A stretch of 64,000 nt of DNA, from positions 434,001 through 498,000 of the forward strand of contig NZ_PPXC01000001.1 of assembly GCF_002909445.1 (NCBI RefSeq), written 5' to 3'. The notes below the pieces were generated by a model that had not been told where the DNA came from, did not search any database, and saw only the letters and a program-made list of their open reading frames with translations. Positions 7,257 to 15,672 of this stretch are shown here, one piece after another (position 1 is the first letter of the stretch; each line of letters begins with the position of its first letter). Both the position numbers and the translations under genes were made by a program. This DNA is from Arthrobacter glacialis. Its GTDB lineage: Bacteria > Actinomycetota > Actinomycetes > Actinomycetales > Micrococcaceae.

Positions 7257-9289
7257 TATGCGTTTTCCTTGTCTGTTCCGGAAACTGCCAGTGCATCCTC
7301 GGGCCTGTGGCTCGCCCAGAAGTGGTCAGTTGTCACGCCGTCGCGGGTGATGGGGACAAACGCCAGCTTCTGGCTCGGATCAGCGTCGGGGCGTTGTGAA
7401 CGGCCGGCAAACCTGTCGCCCAGGGCAAACTCGCGGGGTGAAGGAACAGTTCCCGGAATCTGGTGCAGGCGGACGGCGTCGGACTCGATGGAGAGAACGG
7501 CGCCCAGCAGGCCACGGGTGTATTCGTGGGTGGGGTGGGTCAACAGCTCGGAAGCTTGTGCGGATTCCACCACCTGGCCGGCGTACATGACGGTGATCTT
7601 ATGGGCCAGGGAGGCCACCAGGGCAAGGTCATGGCTGACGAAGACCATGGCGAAGCCGAGCTGCTCGCGCAGTTCGTTCAGCAGGTCAACAACCTGCTTC
7701 TGAACTGTTACATCCAAAGCCGTGGTGGGCTCATCGGCAACCACAATCTTCGGTGAACGGGACAGCGCCATCGCGATCAGCACGCGCTGGCGCTGGCCGC
7801 CGGAAAGCTCGTGCGGGTAGCTCTTGAGCGTGCGCACCGGATCCAGCTTCACAAGTTCCAGCAGTTCAGCAGGCGTCTTGCGGCCGTTGCGGCGGGTCAG
7901 CTGCAACATCTGCTCCTTGATCAGCATGGACGGGTTGAGCGAGCTCAACGCATCCTGGTAGACCATGGCGATCTGCTCGCCGCGCAGGCCCTCGTAGGCC
8001 TTAGCGGAGCTGTGCTTCGTGGCAGGATCCAGAAGTTCCTTGCCGTCAAAGGTGATGGAACCAGTCACCTCAGCCGTCTTGGGCAGCAGGCCCATGATGG
8101 CCAGGGAGGTGATGGACTTGCCGCAACCGGATTCGCCCACCAGACCCATGGTTTCGCCTTCACGGACAGTGAAGGAGACGTTGTCCACAATGGGGGTCTG
8201 ATCGAAGCGGCCCGGGAAGCGGATGGAGAGGTTCTTGACTTCCAAGATCACCCGGGCATCCGGGCCAACCTGGGGGAGGCGGTCCGCACGGGACTTTTCA
8301 ACAGCCTGCAGAAGCAGCAGTTCCTTGTTCAGGGCCACGAACGGGTCCTCAATGGCTGCCCGTGCTGCAGCATCAGCCTTGGCGAGTTCCAGAGCGGCAG
8401 CTGCCGAACCGTCGTCGTCCTTCACACGAGCGGCCTTCTTCAGCTTCGGGTTCACCATGGCGTCGGTGAGGCCTTCAGCCAGAATGTTCAAGGCAAGTAC
8501 CGTGAGCAGGATGACCATACCGGCGAAGGTGGTTGCCCACCAGCCGCCGGAGAGAACCAGGTTACGTCCGTAGGAGATGACGTTGCCCCAGCTGGGGTTC
8601 GGGTCCTGGATGCCTGCACCCAGGAAGGACAAGGATGCTTCCAAGATGATGGCGTCGGCAACCATGACAGTTGCAAACACCAGCACGGGGGCTGCTGTGT
8701 TGCGCACAATGTGCTTGAGCAGGATGTAGGCGCGGCCGGCACCAATGACACGTTCGGCCCGGACATAGTCCTCGCCGTACTGGGCCAGGACGTTGGCGCG
8801 CACCACGCGGGCAATCTGCGGGGTGTAGATGATGCCGATGGCCAAGATGATGGTGGGCACCGAGTTGCCGAATGCTGTCAACAGCACGGCGGCAAGGGCA
8901 ATGCCGGGGAATGCCATCAGTACGTCCATGATGCGCATGATGGTTTCGTTGACGGCTTTGGTGGATGTTGCGGCCAAGGAACCCAGCGTGCCACCAACAA
9001 TGATGGCCAGGGCAACCGCGCCGAGACCGATCATCAGGGACGCCTGGGCACCGTACATCAGGCGGGAGAGAATGTCGCGGCCAATGCGGTCAGTTCCGAA
9101 CAGGTGCACTGCGCTGGGTGCCTGCGCCGGATCGCCTGTTTCCAAGGGATCGTGCGGGGCAATCCAGGGTGCCAGAATGGCCACAACGGCAATGAAGATC
9201 AGGAAGAGAAGGGCCAACTTGGAGCCCAGTGTCAGGGCCTTGAAGCGCAGGCCCGGCGCGCTTAGCCGTTCGGCAAGTTTGCTACGCAT
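7256..9289 (-). CDS. Fused ABC permease (DppC) and ATP-binding (DppD) protein of the sialate-type importer
   Basis: One 677-residue chain carries two subunits that are separate in most Dpp/Opp systems. Residues about 1-290 form a DppC-type permease with six membrane segments and the permease loop following [15 protein letters not shown] linker of about 60 residues leads to an ABC ATPase (about 345-640) with [24 protein letters not shown] and [13 protein letters not shown]. Note GKSI rather than GKST in Walker A. Such fusions are known in actinobacteria. It lies between DppB-type and DppF-type genes, with a three-base gap to the former and a one-base overlap with the latter. Confidence 0.88.
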   Translation of the reverse strand: MRSKLAERLSAPGLRFKALTLGSKLALLFLIFIAVVAILAPWIAPHDPLETGDPAQAPSAVHLFGTDRIGRDILSRLMYGAQASLMIGLGAVALAIIVGGTLGSLAATSTKAVNETIMRIMDVLMAFPGIALAAVLLTAFGNSVPTIILAIGIIYTPQIARVVRANVLAQYGEDYVRAERVIGAGRAYILLKHIVRNTAAPVLVFATVMVADAIILEASLSFLGAGIQDPNPSWGNVISYGRNLVLSGGWWATTFAGMVILLTVLALNILAEGLTDAMVNPKLKKAARVKDDDGSAAAALELAKADAAARAAIEDPFVALNKELLLLQAVEKSRADRLPQVGPDARVILEVKNLSIRFPGRFDQTPIVDNVSFTVREGETMGLVGESGCGKSITSLAIMGLLPKTAEVTGSITFDGKELLDPATKHSSAKAYEGLRGEQIAMVYQDALSSLNPSMLIKEQMLQLTRRNGRKTPAELLELVKLDPVRTLKSYPHELSGGQRQRVLIAMALSRSPKIVVADEPTTALDVTVQKQVVDLLNELREQLGFAMVFVSHDLALVASLAHKITVMYAGQVVESAQASELLTHPTHEYTRGLLGAVLSIESDAVRLHQIPGTVPSPREFALGDRFAGRSQRPDADPSQKLAFVPITRDGVTTDHFWASHRPEDALAVSGTDKENA

Positions 9290-9292
9290 GAC

Positions 9293-10249
9293 TTAGACCG
9301 TCCTGATTCGGGGATTGATGAGCAGGTAAAGAAGGTCCACCAGAATGTTCACGAGTACGAACGTGACGGCAATGACGAGCACAACGCCCTGCACCAGGTT
9401 GGTGTCAACGCTGGTGATGCCGTTGAGGATCTGCTGACCCATGCCCGGCAGAGAGAAGATCATTTCAATCACGACGGCGCCGCCGAGCAGGTAGCCGATG
9501 CGAAGACCCAGCACTGTCACCGGGGTGACAAGGGCGTTGCGCAAGACGTTCTTGGAAACAACAGTGGTGTAGGGGACGCCGTTGCCGATGGCAGTGCGGA
9601 CGTAGTCCCTGTCCAGTTCCTCAACCATGGAGGTGCGGACCACACGGATCAGGGAGGCAGAAACGGGGATTGCCAGGGCCAGTGCCGGCAGTGTCATGGA
9701 GCTGAGCCAGCCCATGAAGCCATCGTCCGGGTCGGCAAGGCCGCCTGAGGGGAACCAGGAGTTGTCGCCCAGTGCGAACCACTGGATGAGCAAGATGCCC
9801 AACCAGAAGGACGGGGTGGCGATGGCTGCGACTGAGAAGACGCGGATGGCCTGGTCAACCCAGGTGTCGCGGTACAGGGCCGCAAGGACACCGAAGACGA
9901 GGGAGATCACGACTGCTATCACAACGCCAAGGAATGTCAGCTGGAGCGTGACGGGGAAGGCGCTGGCGATGACTTCGGTGATGGGCTTTGCGGGGGGCAA
10001 AGTGGTGCCGAAGTCGCCCGTGATGAGCTTGCCCAGGTAGGTGAAGTATTGAATGAAGAGGGGATCGTTGAATCCGTTGACTTCGCGGTATTGATCGAGA
10101 GCCTCTTGTGAGGCTCCTTCACCAAGCGCGGCAACGGCACGGTCACCGGGAGCGAACTGCAGTACTACGAAGACGAGCAGGGTGACACCCAGGATCATCA
10201 ACGGTAGTGCTGCGAGCCGGCGTCCCAGCAGTCGCAAAAAGTTTGCCAA
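9293..10249 (-). CDS. Peptide/sialate-type ABC transporter permease (DppB family)
   Basis: This 318-residue inner-membrane protein has the N-terminal GRRLAALPLMILGVTLLVFV segment, FAPGDRA, a periplasmic loop, five further membrane spans, and the cytoplasmic ATPase-coupling region DYVRTAIGNGVPY (about residue 214). The C-terminus reads LYLLINPRIRTV, as in DppB relatives. It pairs with the fused permease/ATPase just downstream (start codon three bases past this stop) to form the channel. It is preceded by a strong hairpin that separates it from the substrate-binding-protein gene. Confidence 0.88.
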   Translation of the reverse strand: MANFLRLLGRRLAALPLMILGVTLLVFVVLQFAPGDRAVAALGEGASQEALDQYREVNGFNDPLFIQYFTYLGKLITGDFGTTLPPAKPITEVIASAFPVTLQLTFLGVVIAVVISLVFGVLAALYRDTWVDQAIRVFSVAAIATPSFWLGILLIQWFALGDNSWFPSGGLADPDDGFMGWLSSMTLPALALAIPVSASLIRVVRTSMVEELDRDYVRTAIGNGVPYTTVVSKNVLRNALVTPVTVLGLRIGYLLGGAVVIEMIFSLPGMGQQILNGITSVDTNLVQGVVLVIAVTFVLVNILVDLLYLLINPRIRTV

Positions 10250-10320
10250 TGTACTAACTCCGGTTCTATTTGCAACACCTCAGGGGGGACTGTGTGCTGC
10301 GTCATAGGATAAATGGTCTC

Positions 10321-10366
10321 AGACGGGAGGGGCCGTGGCCAGGAACGGCCACAGCCCCTCCGGTCT
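10321..10366. terminator. Long hairpin after the substrate-binding-protein gene
   Basis: A 20-bp stem (AGACGGGAGGGGCCGTGGCC against its complement, three mismatches) with a six-base loop lies 18 bases after the stop of the substrate-binding protein and about 70 bases before the next start. Such intercistronic hairpins commonly keep the binding-protein message abundant relative to the permease and ATPase messages. Confidence 0.65.
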
Positions 10367-10383
10367 GTGAAAAGCGGACGAAC

Positions 10384-12003
10384 CTAGGAGGTCCGGCCAA
10401 CTCCGATGAATGCAACGCCCGTGGTGGGCAGCGGTGCGAAGCCGCTGAGCTTCTTGCTGTCCCAAGCTGTGGGCAGCTTGCGGTGGAAGATCGGGTACAA
10501 CGGTGCTTCTTCAGCGATGATGTTGATGATCTCGCTGTAGAGCTTCTTGGCGTCAGCCTCGGAAGCGGCCAGAGCAGCGTTGAGCTTGGTCTGAACTTCC
10601 TTGTATTCTGCAGAGTCGTTCCAGGCGAAGCGGTTCTTGGCCCAGGTGTCTCCGCGGAAGAACCAGCTCAGCAGGATGTCAGCGTCGTTACCGAACACCG
10701 AGGGATCGCCGGGGGCGGCAACGACGTCGTACTTCAGGCCGCCAACCTTGTCCGGACCGTAGACTGCTGAAGACTGCAGGGGCTCAAGGGTGGTTTCAAC
10801 ACCAATGGCATCCCAGTTCTTCTTGATCAACGGCACAACATCCTTGACCCACGCGGTATCCGTGCTGGTCAAGGTCAGCTTCAAGCCGCTGACGCCTGCG
10901 CCGGACAGCAAGGACTTGGCCTTGTCGGCGTCGTAGGTGTAAACGGTGGAAGCCTTCTGGTAATTCGGGCTGCCTTCCTGGAAGTAGGAGGAAGCGGCCG
11001 TCGCGTTGCCCAGCAGGGCAGTCTTGATGATGCTTTCCTTGTCCAGGGCGTAGTGCAGTGCCTGGCGGACTTCCTTCTTGTCGAAGGGAGCCTTGCTCAA
11101 GTTGAACATGAGGAACATGAGGCCGAAGGACTGCACGGCTTCAACATCAACCTTGGACTTGAGCGCGTCAACGTCCAAGTAGGGGACATCTTCGATTGCC
11201 TGGACGCGGCCGGACTGCATGGCAGTAACGCGGGCTGAAGCGTCGGAGAGCAGGAACCAGGTCATGTCCTTGGCCAGTGCCGGCATCGGGCCGTTGTACT
11301 CGTCGTTGCGAGCGAAGACGATCTTGTCGTCCTTGGCTGCGGAAACGAACTTGTACGGGCCGGTACCGATCGGCTTGGCGTCGAAGGCCTTCTGGTCAGC
11401 CGAGGCGGTTGCCTTGGGGACAACCTTGACCACCGAGATGCGCGGGCCAAAGCCGGCGAACGGGGTGTTCAGCTTGAATTCGACAGTCTTCTCGTCAACC
11501 TTGGTGACGGATTCAATGAAGAAGATGAACTGTGCGAACAGTGCCTTGTTGGCCGGGTCCTTGACACGCTCGAACGAGTAGACAACGTCGTCGGTGGTGA
11601 CCGGGGTACCGTCGTGGAACTTGGCGCCGTCGCGGATGGTGACCTGGTAAGTGGTGTCGTCAACCTTCTTGGGGTCGGCTGCAGCCAAGGCGTTGTAGGG
11701 CTTGCGCGTTGCCGGGTGAAGTTCCACCAAGCCTTCGAAGATGTGCAGGTTGGCGGCCAGCGGGGTGGCGCCGGAGGAGCTCATCGGGTCGAAGCCGGTG
11801 GACAGTGAGTAGGAGATGCCAGCTTCGATGCTGAGATCCTTGTTCACGGCAGCCGTTGTGGCGCTGTCTTTGGGAGCGTCATTGGATCCGCAAGCTGCAA
11901 GGGTTGCGGTGAAAGCGGTTGCTGCACCAAGGACACCAGCGGCCTTGAGGAAGGTACGCCGCGATGCGGGTGTCGCAGGCAGGTTCTGAAGAGTATTGCT
12001 CAT
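10384..12003 (-). CDS. ABC transporter substrate-binding lipoprotein, family 5 (probable sialate receptor)
   Basis: The 539-residue protein starts with a twin-arginine signal ([18 protein letters not shown]) ending in a lipobox LAAC at about residue 37, so it is exported, lipidated and held at the outer face of the membrane. The mature part is a family-5 (DppA/OppA) fold, with the family hallmark [20 protein letters not shown] (about residue 125) and the C-terminal ISP-like [17 protein letters not shown]. It is first in the minus-strand operon. Family-5 receptors bind peptides, nickel, or in some clusters sialic acid; only the neighbouring nanE-nanK-nanA genes indicate sialate. Confidence 0.82.
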   Translation of the reverse strand: MSNTLQNLPATPASRRTFLKAAGVLGAATAFTATLAACGSNDAPKDSATTAAVNKDLSIEAGISYSLSTGFDPMSSSGATPLAANLHIFEGLVELHPATRKPYNALAAADPKKVDDTTYQVTIRDGAKFHDGTPVTTDDVVYSFERVKDPANKALFAQFIFFIESVTKVDEKTVEFKLNTPFAGFGPRISVVKVVPKATASADQKAFDAKPIGTGPYKFVSAAKDDKIVFARNDEYNGPMPALAKDMTWFLLSDASARVTAMQSGRVQAIEDVPYLDVDALKSKVDVEAVQSFGLMFLMFNLSKAPFDKKEVRQALHYALDKESIIKTALLGNATAASSYFQEGSPNYQKASTVYTYDADKAKSLLSGAGVSGLKLTLTSTDTAWVKDVVPLIKKNWDAIGVETTLEPLQSSAVYGPDKVGGLKYDVVAAPGDPSVFGNDADILLSWFFRGDTWAKNRFAWNDSAEYKEVQTKLNAALAASEADAKKLYSEIINIIAEEAPLYPIFHRKLPTAWDSKKLSGFAPLPTTGVAFIGVGRTS

Positions 12004-12031
12004 TCTGTTGACTCACCATTTCGTCTGTTTT

Positions 12032-12056
12032 ATATCGGATGTAGGACGTCCGATGC
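12032..12056. promoter_or_regulatory. Operator region of the sialate operon (two overlapping ATCGGAYGT sites)
   Basis: ATATCGGATGTAGG is followed at once by GACGTCCGATGC, whose complement is GCATCGGACGTC. They form two facing copies of an ATCGGAYGT core, 29 bases upstream of the receptor start codon. They sit in the 345-bp divergent gap between receptor and regulator genes, where an FCD-type GntR repressor is expected to bind. A weak TTGACC/TATTAC pair lies near 12070-12097 on the minus strand. Confidence 0.65.
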
Positions 12057-12181
12057 TTATGATGAAACTGTAATAGCCATCACAGGGATTGGTCAAGTGA
12101 GTCCACGGTCTCATTTTGGTCTCGGTTGCCCGCAGCGGGCCATGGCGCGCAAAATAACATTGCTATGGTGTAGGCAAGTTG

Positions 12182-12196
12182 TCGGACATCCGATAT
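12182..12196. promoter_or_regulatory. Second operator in the sialate divergent region
   Basis: TCGGACATCCGATAT reads on the minus strand as ATATCGGATGTCCGA. It contains the same ATCGGATGT core plus a symmetric TCGGA-N2-TCCGA. It lies about 155 bases upstream of the regulator start, placing it near that gene's promoter and allowing autoregulation or looping with the 12032 site. Confidence 0.6.
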
Positions 12197-12348
12197 TCTA
12201 TGGTTTGGATCACGTTGGCGCTCAGTTGGCGCCAACGGCACGTGAGTCGCAGAGCTCCTCGCTTGGGGATACCGGGCAGTTTGTCCCGTCATCACTACTA
12301 AAGTGAGTAAAGCGTTGTACATGCGACGAATATTTCGGAGGAGTTTTG

Positions 12349-13080
12349 TTGTCCATTTCGACGGTAGCACCCAAGGCCCGCTTCAGCGCGCAGGTGCGGC
12401 TTCGCGCCTTGCAGGCAGACATCATGGAACTCATCTTGGACAGAGACCTTGACGCCGGCGATCCACTGCCCACCGAGAGTGAACTCTCTGAAGTTCTCGG
12501 TGTTGGCCGCAATACACTGCGTGAATCGTTGAAGGTATTGCAGGCCCTGGGCGTCATTGAAATCCGCCACGGTTTTGGCATGTTTGTGGCACCTAGCAAC
12601 TTTGACGCACTTGCTGACGGGCTGACCTTCCGCGGCCGCCTGTCGCTGCGTCATGAGGGTCTTGAAGCGTTGCAGCTTGTTGACATCCGCCAGGCATTGG
12701 AGGCTGGCCTCATCAGCGCCTGCATAGCGGTAGTCACGGACGAGCACTTGGTCCGCATTGAGGCTGCTGTGGTGAGAATGGAGGAGCTTGCAGAACGCTC
12801 TGAATCCTTCCCCGAAGCCGATGCTGAATTCCACCGGTTGCTTTTTGAGCCCTTGAACAACGACCTTCTGATGAACTTGATGAGCGTTTTTTGGAAGGTT
12901 TACCGCAAGATCCACGTGGAGATCGGCACCGGCGGCACCGACCTGGTTCATACGGCATCCCAGCACAGGGACATCTACAACGCGGTCGCTGCCAAGGATG
13001 CCAAGACCGCAGCCAAGCTCCTGCGCACCCACTTTGACGGCATCCGGGCCAAGATCCACCTCTTCGTCGACGCCGAATAA
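12349..13080 (+). CDS. nanR: FadR/GntR-family regulator with FCD domain, probable sialate regulator NanR
   Basis: The 243-residue protein has an N-terminal winged helix (about residues 10-80; PTESELSEVLGVGRNTLRES and the wing IRHGFGMFV). An all-helical FCD ligand domain follows, with conserved metal/ligand histidines in DAEFHRLLFEP, TASQHRDIYNAV and LLRTHFDGI. The start is TTG at 12349, five bases after GGAGGAG; a TTG one codon earlier leaves only two bases. It is divergent from the importer-nanA-nanK-nanE operon across a gap with three copies of an ATCGGAYGT core, the usual setting for a NanR-type repressor released by a sialate-pathway intermediate. Confidence 0.8.
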   Translation: MSISTVAPKARFSAQVRLRALQADIMELILDRDLDAGDPLPTESELSEVLGVGRNTLRESLKVLQALGVIEIRHGFGMFVAPSNFDALADGLTFRGRLSLRHEGLEALQLVDIRQALEAGLISACIAVVTDEHLVRIEAAVVRMEELAERSESFPEADAEFHRLLFEPLNNDLLMNLMSVFWKVYRKIHVEIGTGGTDLVHTASQHRDIYNAVAAKDAKTAAKLLRTHFDGIRAKIHLFVDAE

Positions 13081-13089
13081 TTCTCCCCT

Positions 13090-13163
13090 CAAACTAGCCC
13101 GCAGAAAACGGCGAAAATATGCGTTTTTGACGCGATTTTCGGCGTTTTCTGCGGGCTAGTTTG
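13090..13163. repeat. Palindromic intergenic repeat, family A copy 2
   Basis: A 74-bp palindrome starts ten bases after the regulator stop, with arms CAAACTAGCCCGCAGAAAAC and complement and centre ATGCGTTTTTGACGCG. It differs from other copies at matched positions of both arms (CTAG in place of CTGA on each side), which is a compensatory pattern. It probably acts as the transcription end of the regulator gene. Confidence 0.9.
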
Positions 13164-13210
13164 GTTTGCGGGCTTGACGATCTGAGTGGCGCCAACCCGG
13201 GGGCCCGCAT
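13164..13210. repeat. Direct repeat following palindrome copy 2
   Basis: A 47-base tract, starting GTTTGCGGGCTTGACGATCT, recurs with two or three changes at 13495-13541 directly after palindrome copy 3. Palindrome plus tail was therefore duplicated as one unit of about 120 bp on both sides of the structured repeat at 13219. Confidence 0.85.
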
Positions 13211-13218
13211 AAGCCGGG

Positions 13219-13373
13219 GCGACTTTGGGCATGCGCGCTACTGGTACCAGGCCTGGCGCCAGTGTCAAAGCTGCGCCGCACTGGCTCCCGGCGCGACGCA
13301 TAGCCAAAGTCGTCGTGCCCAGAATAGGGTCTATGCGCCACACTCGTTTCCACGGCTGCGCATAAGCCACAGC
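13219..13373 (-). repeat. Structured about 155-bp repeat, family B copy 1 (inverted relative to copy 2)
   Basis: The complement of this segment matches 15148-15300 at roughly 89 percent identity by eye. Internal pairing is strong: TATGCGC with GCGCATA, and GCCAGTG with CACTGGC. It is open in one frame (AYAQPWKRVWRI), but differences between copies fall mainly on first and second codon positions, which argues against coding. A mobile or structured-RNA element is more likely. Confidence 0.8.
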
Positions 13374-13421
13374 AGAATTTTCAGGTGCCACTGGCGCGGC
13401 CAGGTCGCCCACCAGCTGACT

Positions 13422-13494
13422 CAACTGACCCGCAGAAAACGCCGAAAAATCGAGGAAATCCCCGATTTTTCGGCGTTTTCTGCGGGCCAGTTTG
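13422..13494. repeat. Palindromic intergenic repeat, family A copy 3
   Basis: A 73-bp palindrome has arms CAACTGACCCGCAGAAAACG and a C-for-G change (CGCCGAAAAAT) with the centre CGAGGAAATCCCCG. It is followed by the tail repeat at 13495-13541 and then, 18 bases later, by the first hydrolase gene. Together with copy 2 it encloses the B repeat. Confidence 0.9.
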
Positions 13495-13541
13495 GTTTGC
13501 GGGCTTGACGGTCTGAGTGGCGCCAAGCCCGGGGCCCGCAT
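13495..13541. repeat. Direct repeat following palindrome copy 3
   Basis: This near-identical partner of 13164-13210 begins with the same GTTTGCGGGCTTGACG and ends GGGCCCGCAT. It occupies the promoter region of the hydrolase operon, so it may supply or disturb that promoter. Confidence 0.8.
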
Positions 13542-13559
13542 CTCGGCGATACTGTGACT

Positions 13560-14306
13560 ATGAGTGTGCGTAAAGTTTTAGTGTCCGGATATGAGGTTGT
13601 CACCACAGACACCGACTACCAGTCTGGGCGGACTTTTCTGCTGGTCCACGGGATTGGCATGGGGATCTCCTATTTTGCCCAGCTGAGTGCTTCCTTGGAA
13701 TCCCATGGACGTGTGGTGGCCATTGACTTGCCTGGCTTTGGCGACGCTCCCGAACCAGCCCGCGCGCTCACCATGGCCGCCATGGGCAAGGTTCTCATTG
13801 ATTTTGTTGAGTTGGAGGAGCTGGGTCACCCGGTCCTTGTGGGCCATTCCATGGGCACGCAGGTGGTGGCGGAAGCCGCCGCGCAAAGACCAGACCTTTT
13901 CCCTGAAGTGGTGTTGGTGGCACCAACAGTGAACAGGCATGAGCGCACAGTTCGCAGGCAGGCCTTGCGCATGGCGCAGGACCTTTTCGGCGAAAGCCCC
14001 CAAGTCTTGGGCATAGGCATGCGCAACTATGCCAAAACAGGTCCGCGCTGGTTCATCAAGAAGCTACGCAGCATGATGGATCACGCCATTGAGGACACCT
14101 TGGTGAAAATCCAGGCTCACACGCTGGTTATCCGGGGCAAACGAGATCCCGTATGTCCCCTCGTGTGGGTTGAGGAAGTCACTGCGTTGATCCCCAATGC
14201 CACCATGGTGGAAGTGGACAACCGCGGGCACGAAACCATGGTCAAGGACGGTGCCTGCGTGGCCGGCTACATTCTGGACCACATCTTGCACGTGGACCAC
14301 GCATGA
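13560..14306 (+). CDS. Alpha/beta-fold hydrolase
   Basis: This 248-residue alpha/beta hydrolase has the oxyanion-region LLVHGIGMG (about residue 29), the nucleophile elbow GHSMGTQ (about residue 97), an acid candidate in RGKRDPVCP (about residue 195) and the catalytic histidine in DNRGHETM (about 222). No signal peptide is seen, so it is cytosolic; the substrate is unknown. ATG at 13560 is taken as the start; a GTG two codons earlier is equally open. It overlaps the next hydrolase gene by four bases (ATGA), so the two form a small operon bordered by repeats A and B on the left and B on the right. Confidence 0.82.
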   Translation: MSVRKVLVSGYEVVTTDTDYQSGRTFLLVHGIGMGISYFAQLSASLESHGRVVAIDLPGFGDAPEPARALTMAAMGKVLIDFVELEELGHPVLVGHSMGTQVVAEAAAQRPDLFPEVVLVAPTVNRHERTVRRQALRMAQDLFGESPQVLGIGMRNYAKTGPRWFIKKLRSMMDHAIEDTLVKIQAHTLVIRGKRDPVCPLVWVEEVTALIPNATMVEVDNRGHETMVKDGACVAGYILDHILHVDHA

Positions 14307-15049
14307 AGCTGCTGCTGCGAGGGTGGTGGTGGATGGTGGACTACCTGTATGCCGGATGGTGGCAACTACGCTCAATCTTTCGACGCCGCTGCCCTGACAG
14401 CTATGCCGTGGGAGAGCCGTCGCTGCCGGCCATCGTGCTGCTACCTGGCGTCTACGAGACCTGGATCTTCTTGGAACCTGCCGCGCAACGGCTCAATGCC
14501 TTGGGTTACCGGGTGTTCTCCGTCCCGGGGTTGGGGATCAATGGACGGGCCATTCCGGAGTCCGCTGAAATCCTCGCCAGAACGCTGGCTGATCTGGCGT
14601 CCGTGCAAGGCGTTTCGCGCTGCATCCTGCTGGCGCACAGCAAGGGCGGGTTGATTGGCAAGCATGCCATGCTGGACGCGGCGTTGACCCACCCGGACGA
14701 CGCCGGACCAGCCGTTGCCGCGCTGGCTCGCCCGATGGAAATCTTGGGGATGGTAGCCATAGGTGCGCCGTTCTCCGGATCCTTGTATGCCCGGTACATG
14801 ATTTCGCGGACGCTTCGTCATTTTTCACCAGACGACACGGTTCTGCTTTCTCTGCAGGCAGCGACGGACGTCAACGCCCACGTGGTGTCCATCTATTCCG
14901 AATTTGATCCGCACATTCCCGGCGGCAGCGCACTGCCAGGGGCCGTCAACGTGGAAGTGCCCGTCTCCGGGCACTTCCGCACGCTGTCGGACAAAACGGT
15001 TCTCGCCGCCGTCGAACAGGCAGTGGTGAAGCTGGGCAATCAGCCCTAA
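14303..15049 (+). CDS. Alpha/beta-fold hydrolase/lipase-like protein
   Basis: The 248-residue protein has an N-terminal Trp/Tyr-rich stretch (GWWWMVDYLYAGWW) that could lie on the membrane. It then shows LLPGVYETW, the nucleophile elbow AHSKGGLIG (about residue 113, a lipase/esterase-like GxSxG variant with Ala at the first position) and a late histidine in VPVSGHFRTL (about 223). It resembles triacylglycerol-lipase-like hydrolases, with no clear substrate. It overlaps the preceding hydrolase gene, suggesting two enzymes acting on related esters. The stop is followed at once by the left arm only (CAACTGGCCCGCAG) of a family A palindrome. Confidence 0.78.
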   Translation: MKLLLRGWWWMVDYLYAGWWQLRSIFRRRCPDSYAVGEPSLPAIVLLPGVYETWIFLEPAAQRLNALGYRVFSVPGLGINGRAIPESAEILARTLADLASVQGVSRCILLAHSKGGLIGKHAMLDAALTHPDDAGPAVAALARPMEILGMVAIGAPFSGSLYARYMISRTLRHFSPDDTVLLSLQAATDVNAHVVSIYSEFDPHIPGGSALPGAVNVEVPVSGHFRTLSDKTVLAAVEQAVVKLGNQP

Positions 15050-15064
15050 CAACTGGCCCGCAGT
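15050..15064. repeat. Truncated family A palindrome (single arm)
   Basis: CAACTGGCCCGCAG directly after the hydrolase stop matches the outer arm of the family A palindromes, but the inner part and the opposite arm are missing. It looks like a decayed or partly deleted copy. Confidence 0.5.
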
Positions 15065-15147
15065 AGTCCACACCCGTTCCCCAACTTCGTCCCTCTCTGA
15101 TGGTTATTGGCAGGTCTGGTATCCGCTGGCAGGATTGATGCAGGACT

Positions 15148-15300
15148 GCCGTGGCTTATGCGCAGCCGTGGAAACGTGTGTGGCGCATATACCGCATTCT
15201 GGGCGCGCCTGCTTTGGTTATGCGTCGCGCCGGGTGCCAGTGCGGCGCAGCTGTGACACTGGCGCCATGCCCGGTATCAGTAGCGCGCATGCCCAAAGCA
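15148..15300 (+). repeat. Structured about 155-bp repeat, family B copy 2
   Basis: This is the partner of 13219-13373 in opposite orientation. The segment contains a hairpin in which GGTGCCAGTG faces CACTGGCGCC, as well as TATGCGC/GCGCATA. Both copies keep this pairing potential while the reading frame changes amino acids freely, pointing to a nucleic-acid-level function or to mobility. Confidence 0.8.
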
Positions 15301-15440
15301 GAAACCACACAGCTGGTCACCAGCAGACGCTTGAAGAGCCGTGGGCAGCTCGGATACGAGGTCACCCGCAGCCAAACTGCCCAACCCAACCTATTTACGC
15401 ATCAGTTGTCCAAGGGGCTCAGTCCTCGGCAATAGTTAAC

Positions 15441-15474
15441 AAAAAAACGGCCCACCGAAGTGGACCGCTTTTTT
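15441..15474 (-). terminator. Intrinsic terminator of the tRNA-Arg gene
   Basis: CGGTCCAC-TTCG-GTGGGCCG, with one mismatch, is followed by seven T residues on the minus strand. It begins seven bases after the tRNA 3' end. The A-run on the other side would also let it work for plus-strand transcripts. Confidence 0.85.
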
Positions 15475-15480
15475 CTAAAG

Positions 15481-15553
15481 TGCGCGCGAAGGGACTCGAA
15501 CCCCCAACCTCCTGATCCGTAGTCAGGTGCTCTATCCGTTGAGCTACGCACGC
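15481..15553 (-). tRNA. tRNA-Arg (anticodon ACG)
   Basis: A 73-base cloverleaf folds fully: 7-bp acceptor (GCGTGCG/CGCGCGC), D-stem GCTC/GAGC, anticodon stem CCTGA/TCAGG with loop CTACGGA, five-base variable loop and TTCGAGT T-loop. The first anticodon base A is normally deaminated to inosine, reading CGU/CGC/CGA arginine codons. CCA is not encoded. Confidence 0.95.
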
Positions 15554-15606
15554 ATATTTTGTTTCTTTGTTTCTTTGTTTTGTTTCCGACCCTCGGGCCG
15601 TGAATA

Positions 15607-15636
15607 ACTATAGCCCAACTTTTCTCTGGTGTACAA
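15607..15636 (-). promoter_or_regulatory. Probable promoter of tRNA-Arg
   Basis: On the minus strand TTGTAC (15631-15636) is followed after 18 bases by TATAGT (15607-15612). About 50 bases, including an A-rich tract of repeated ACAAAGAA units, separate it from the tRNA 5' end and would form a processed leader. Confidence 0.55.
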
Positions 15637-15672
15637 ATCGAGAAGGCGTAAATCGGCGGTGTCCTCCACCAC

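Noticed and set aside
13089-13541. Open frame of 150 codons on the minus strand through repeats A and B
   Set aside because: It runs through three repeat units. The equivalent frame in the second B copy differs mainly at first and second codon positions, so no protein-level selection is visible.
13090-15300. Insertion sequence carrying the two hydrolase genes
   Set aside because: No transposase, terminal inverted repeats of IS type or target duplication could be seen. The B repeats are recorded as repeats only.
15135-15515. Open frame of 126 codons over B copy 2 and into the tRNA-Arg gene
   Set aside because: It overlaps the terminator and tRNA on the opposite strand, and the repeat shows no coding constraint.
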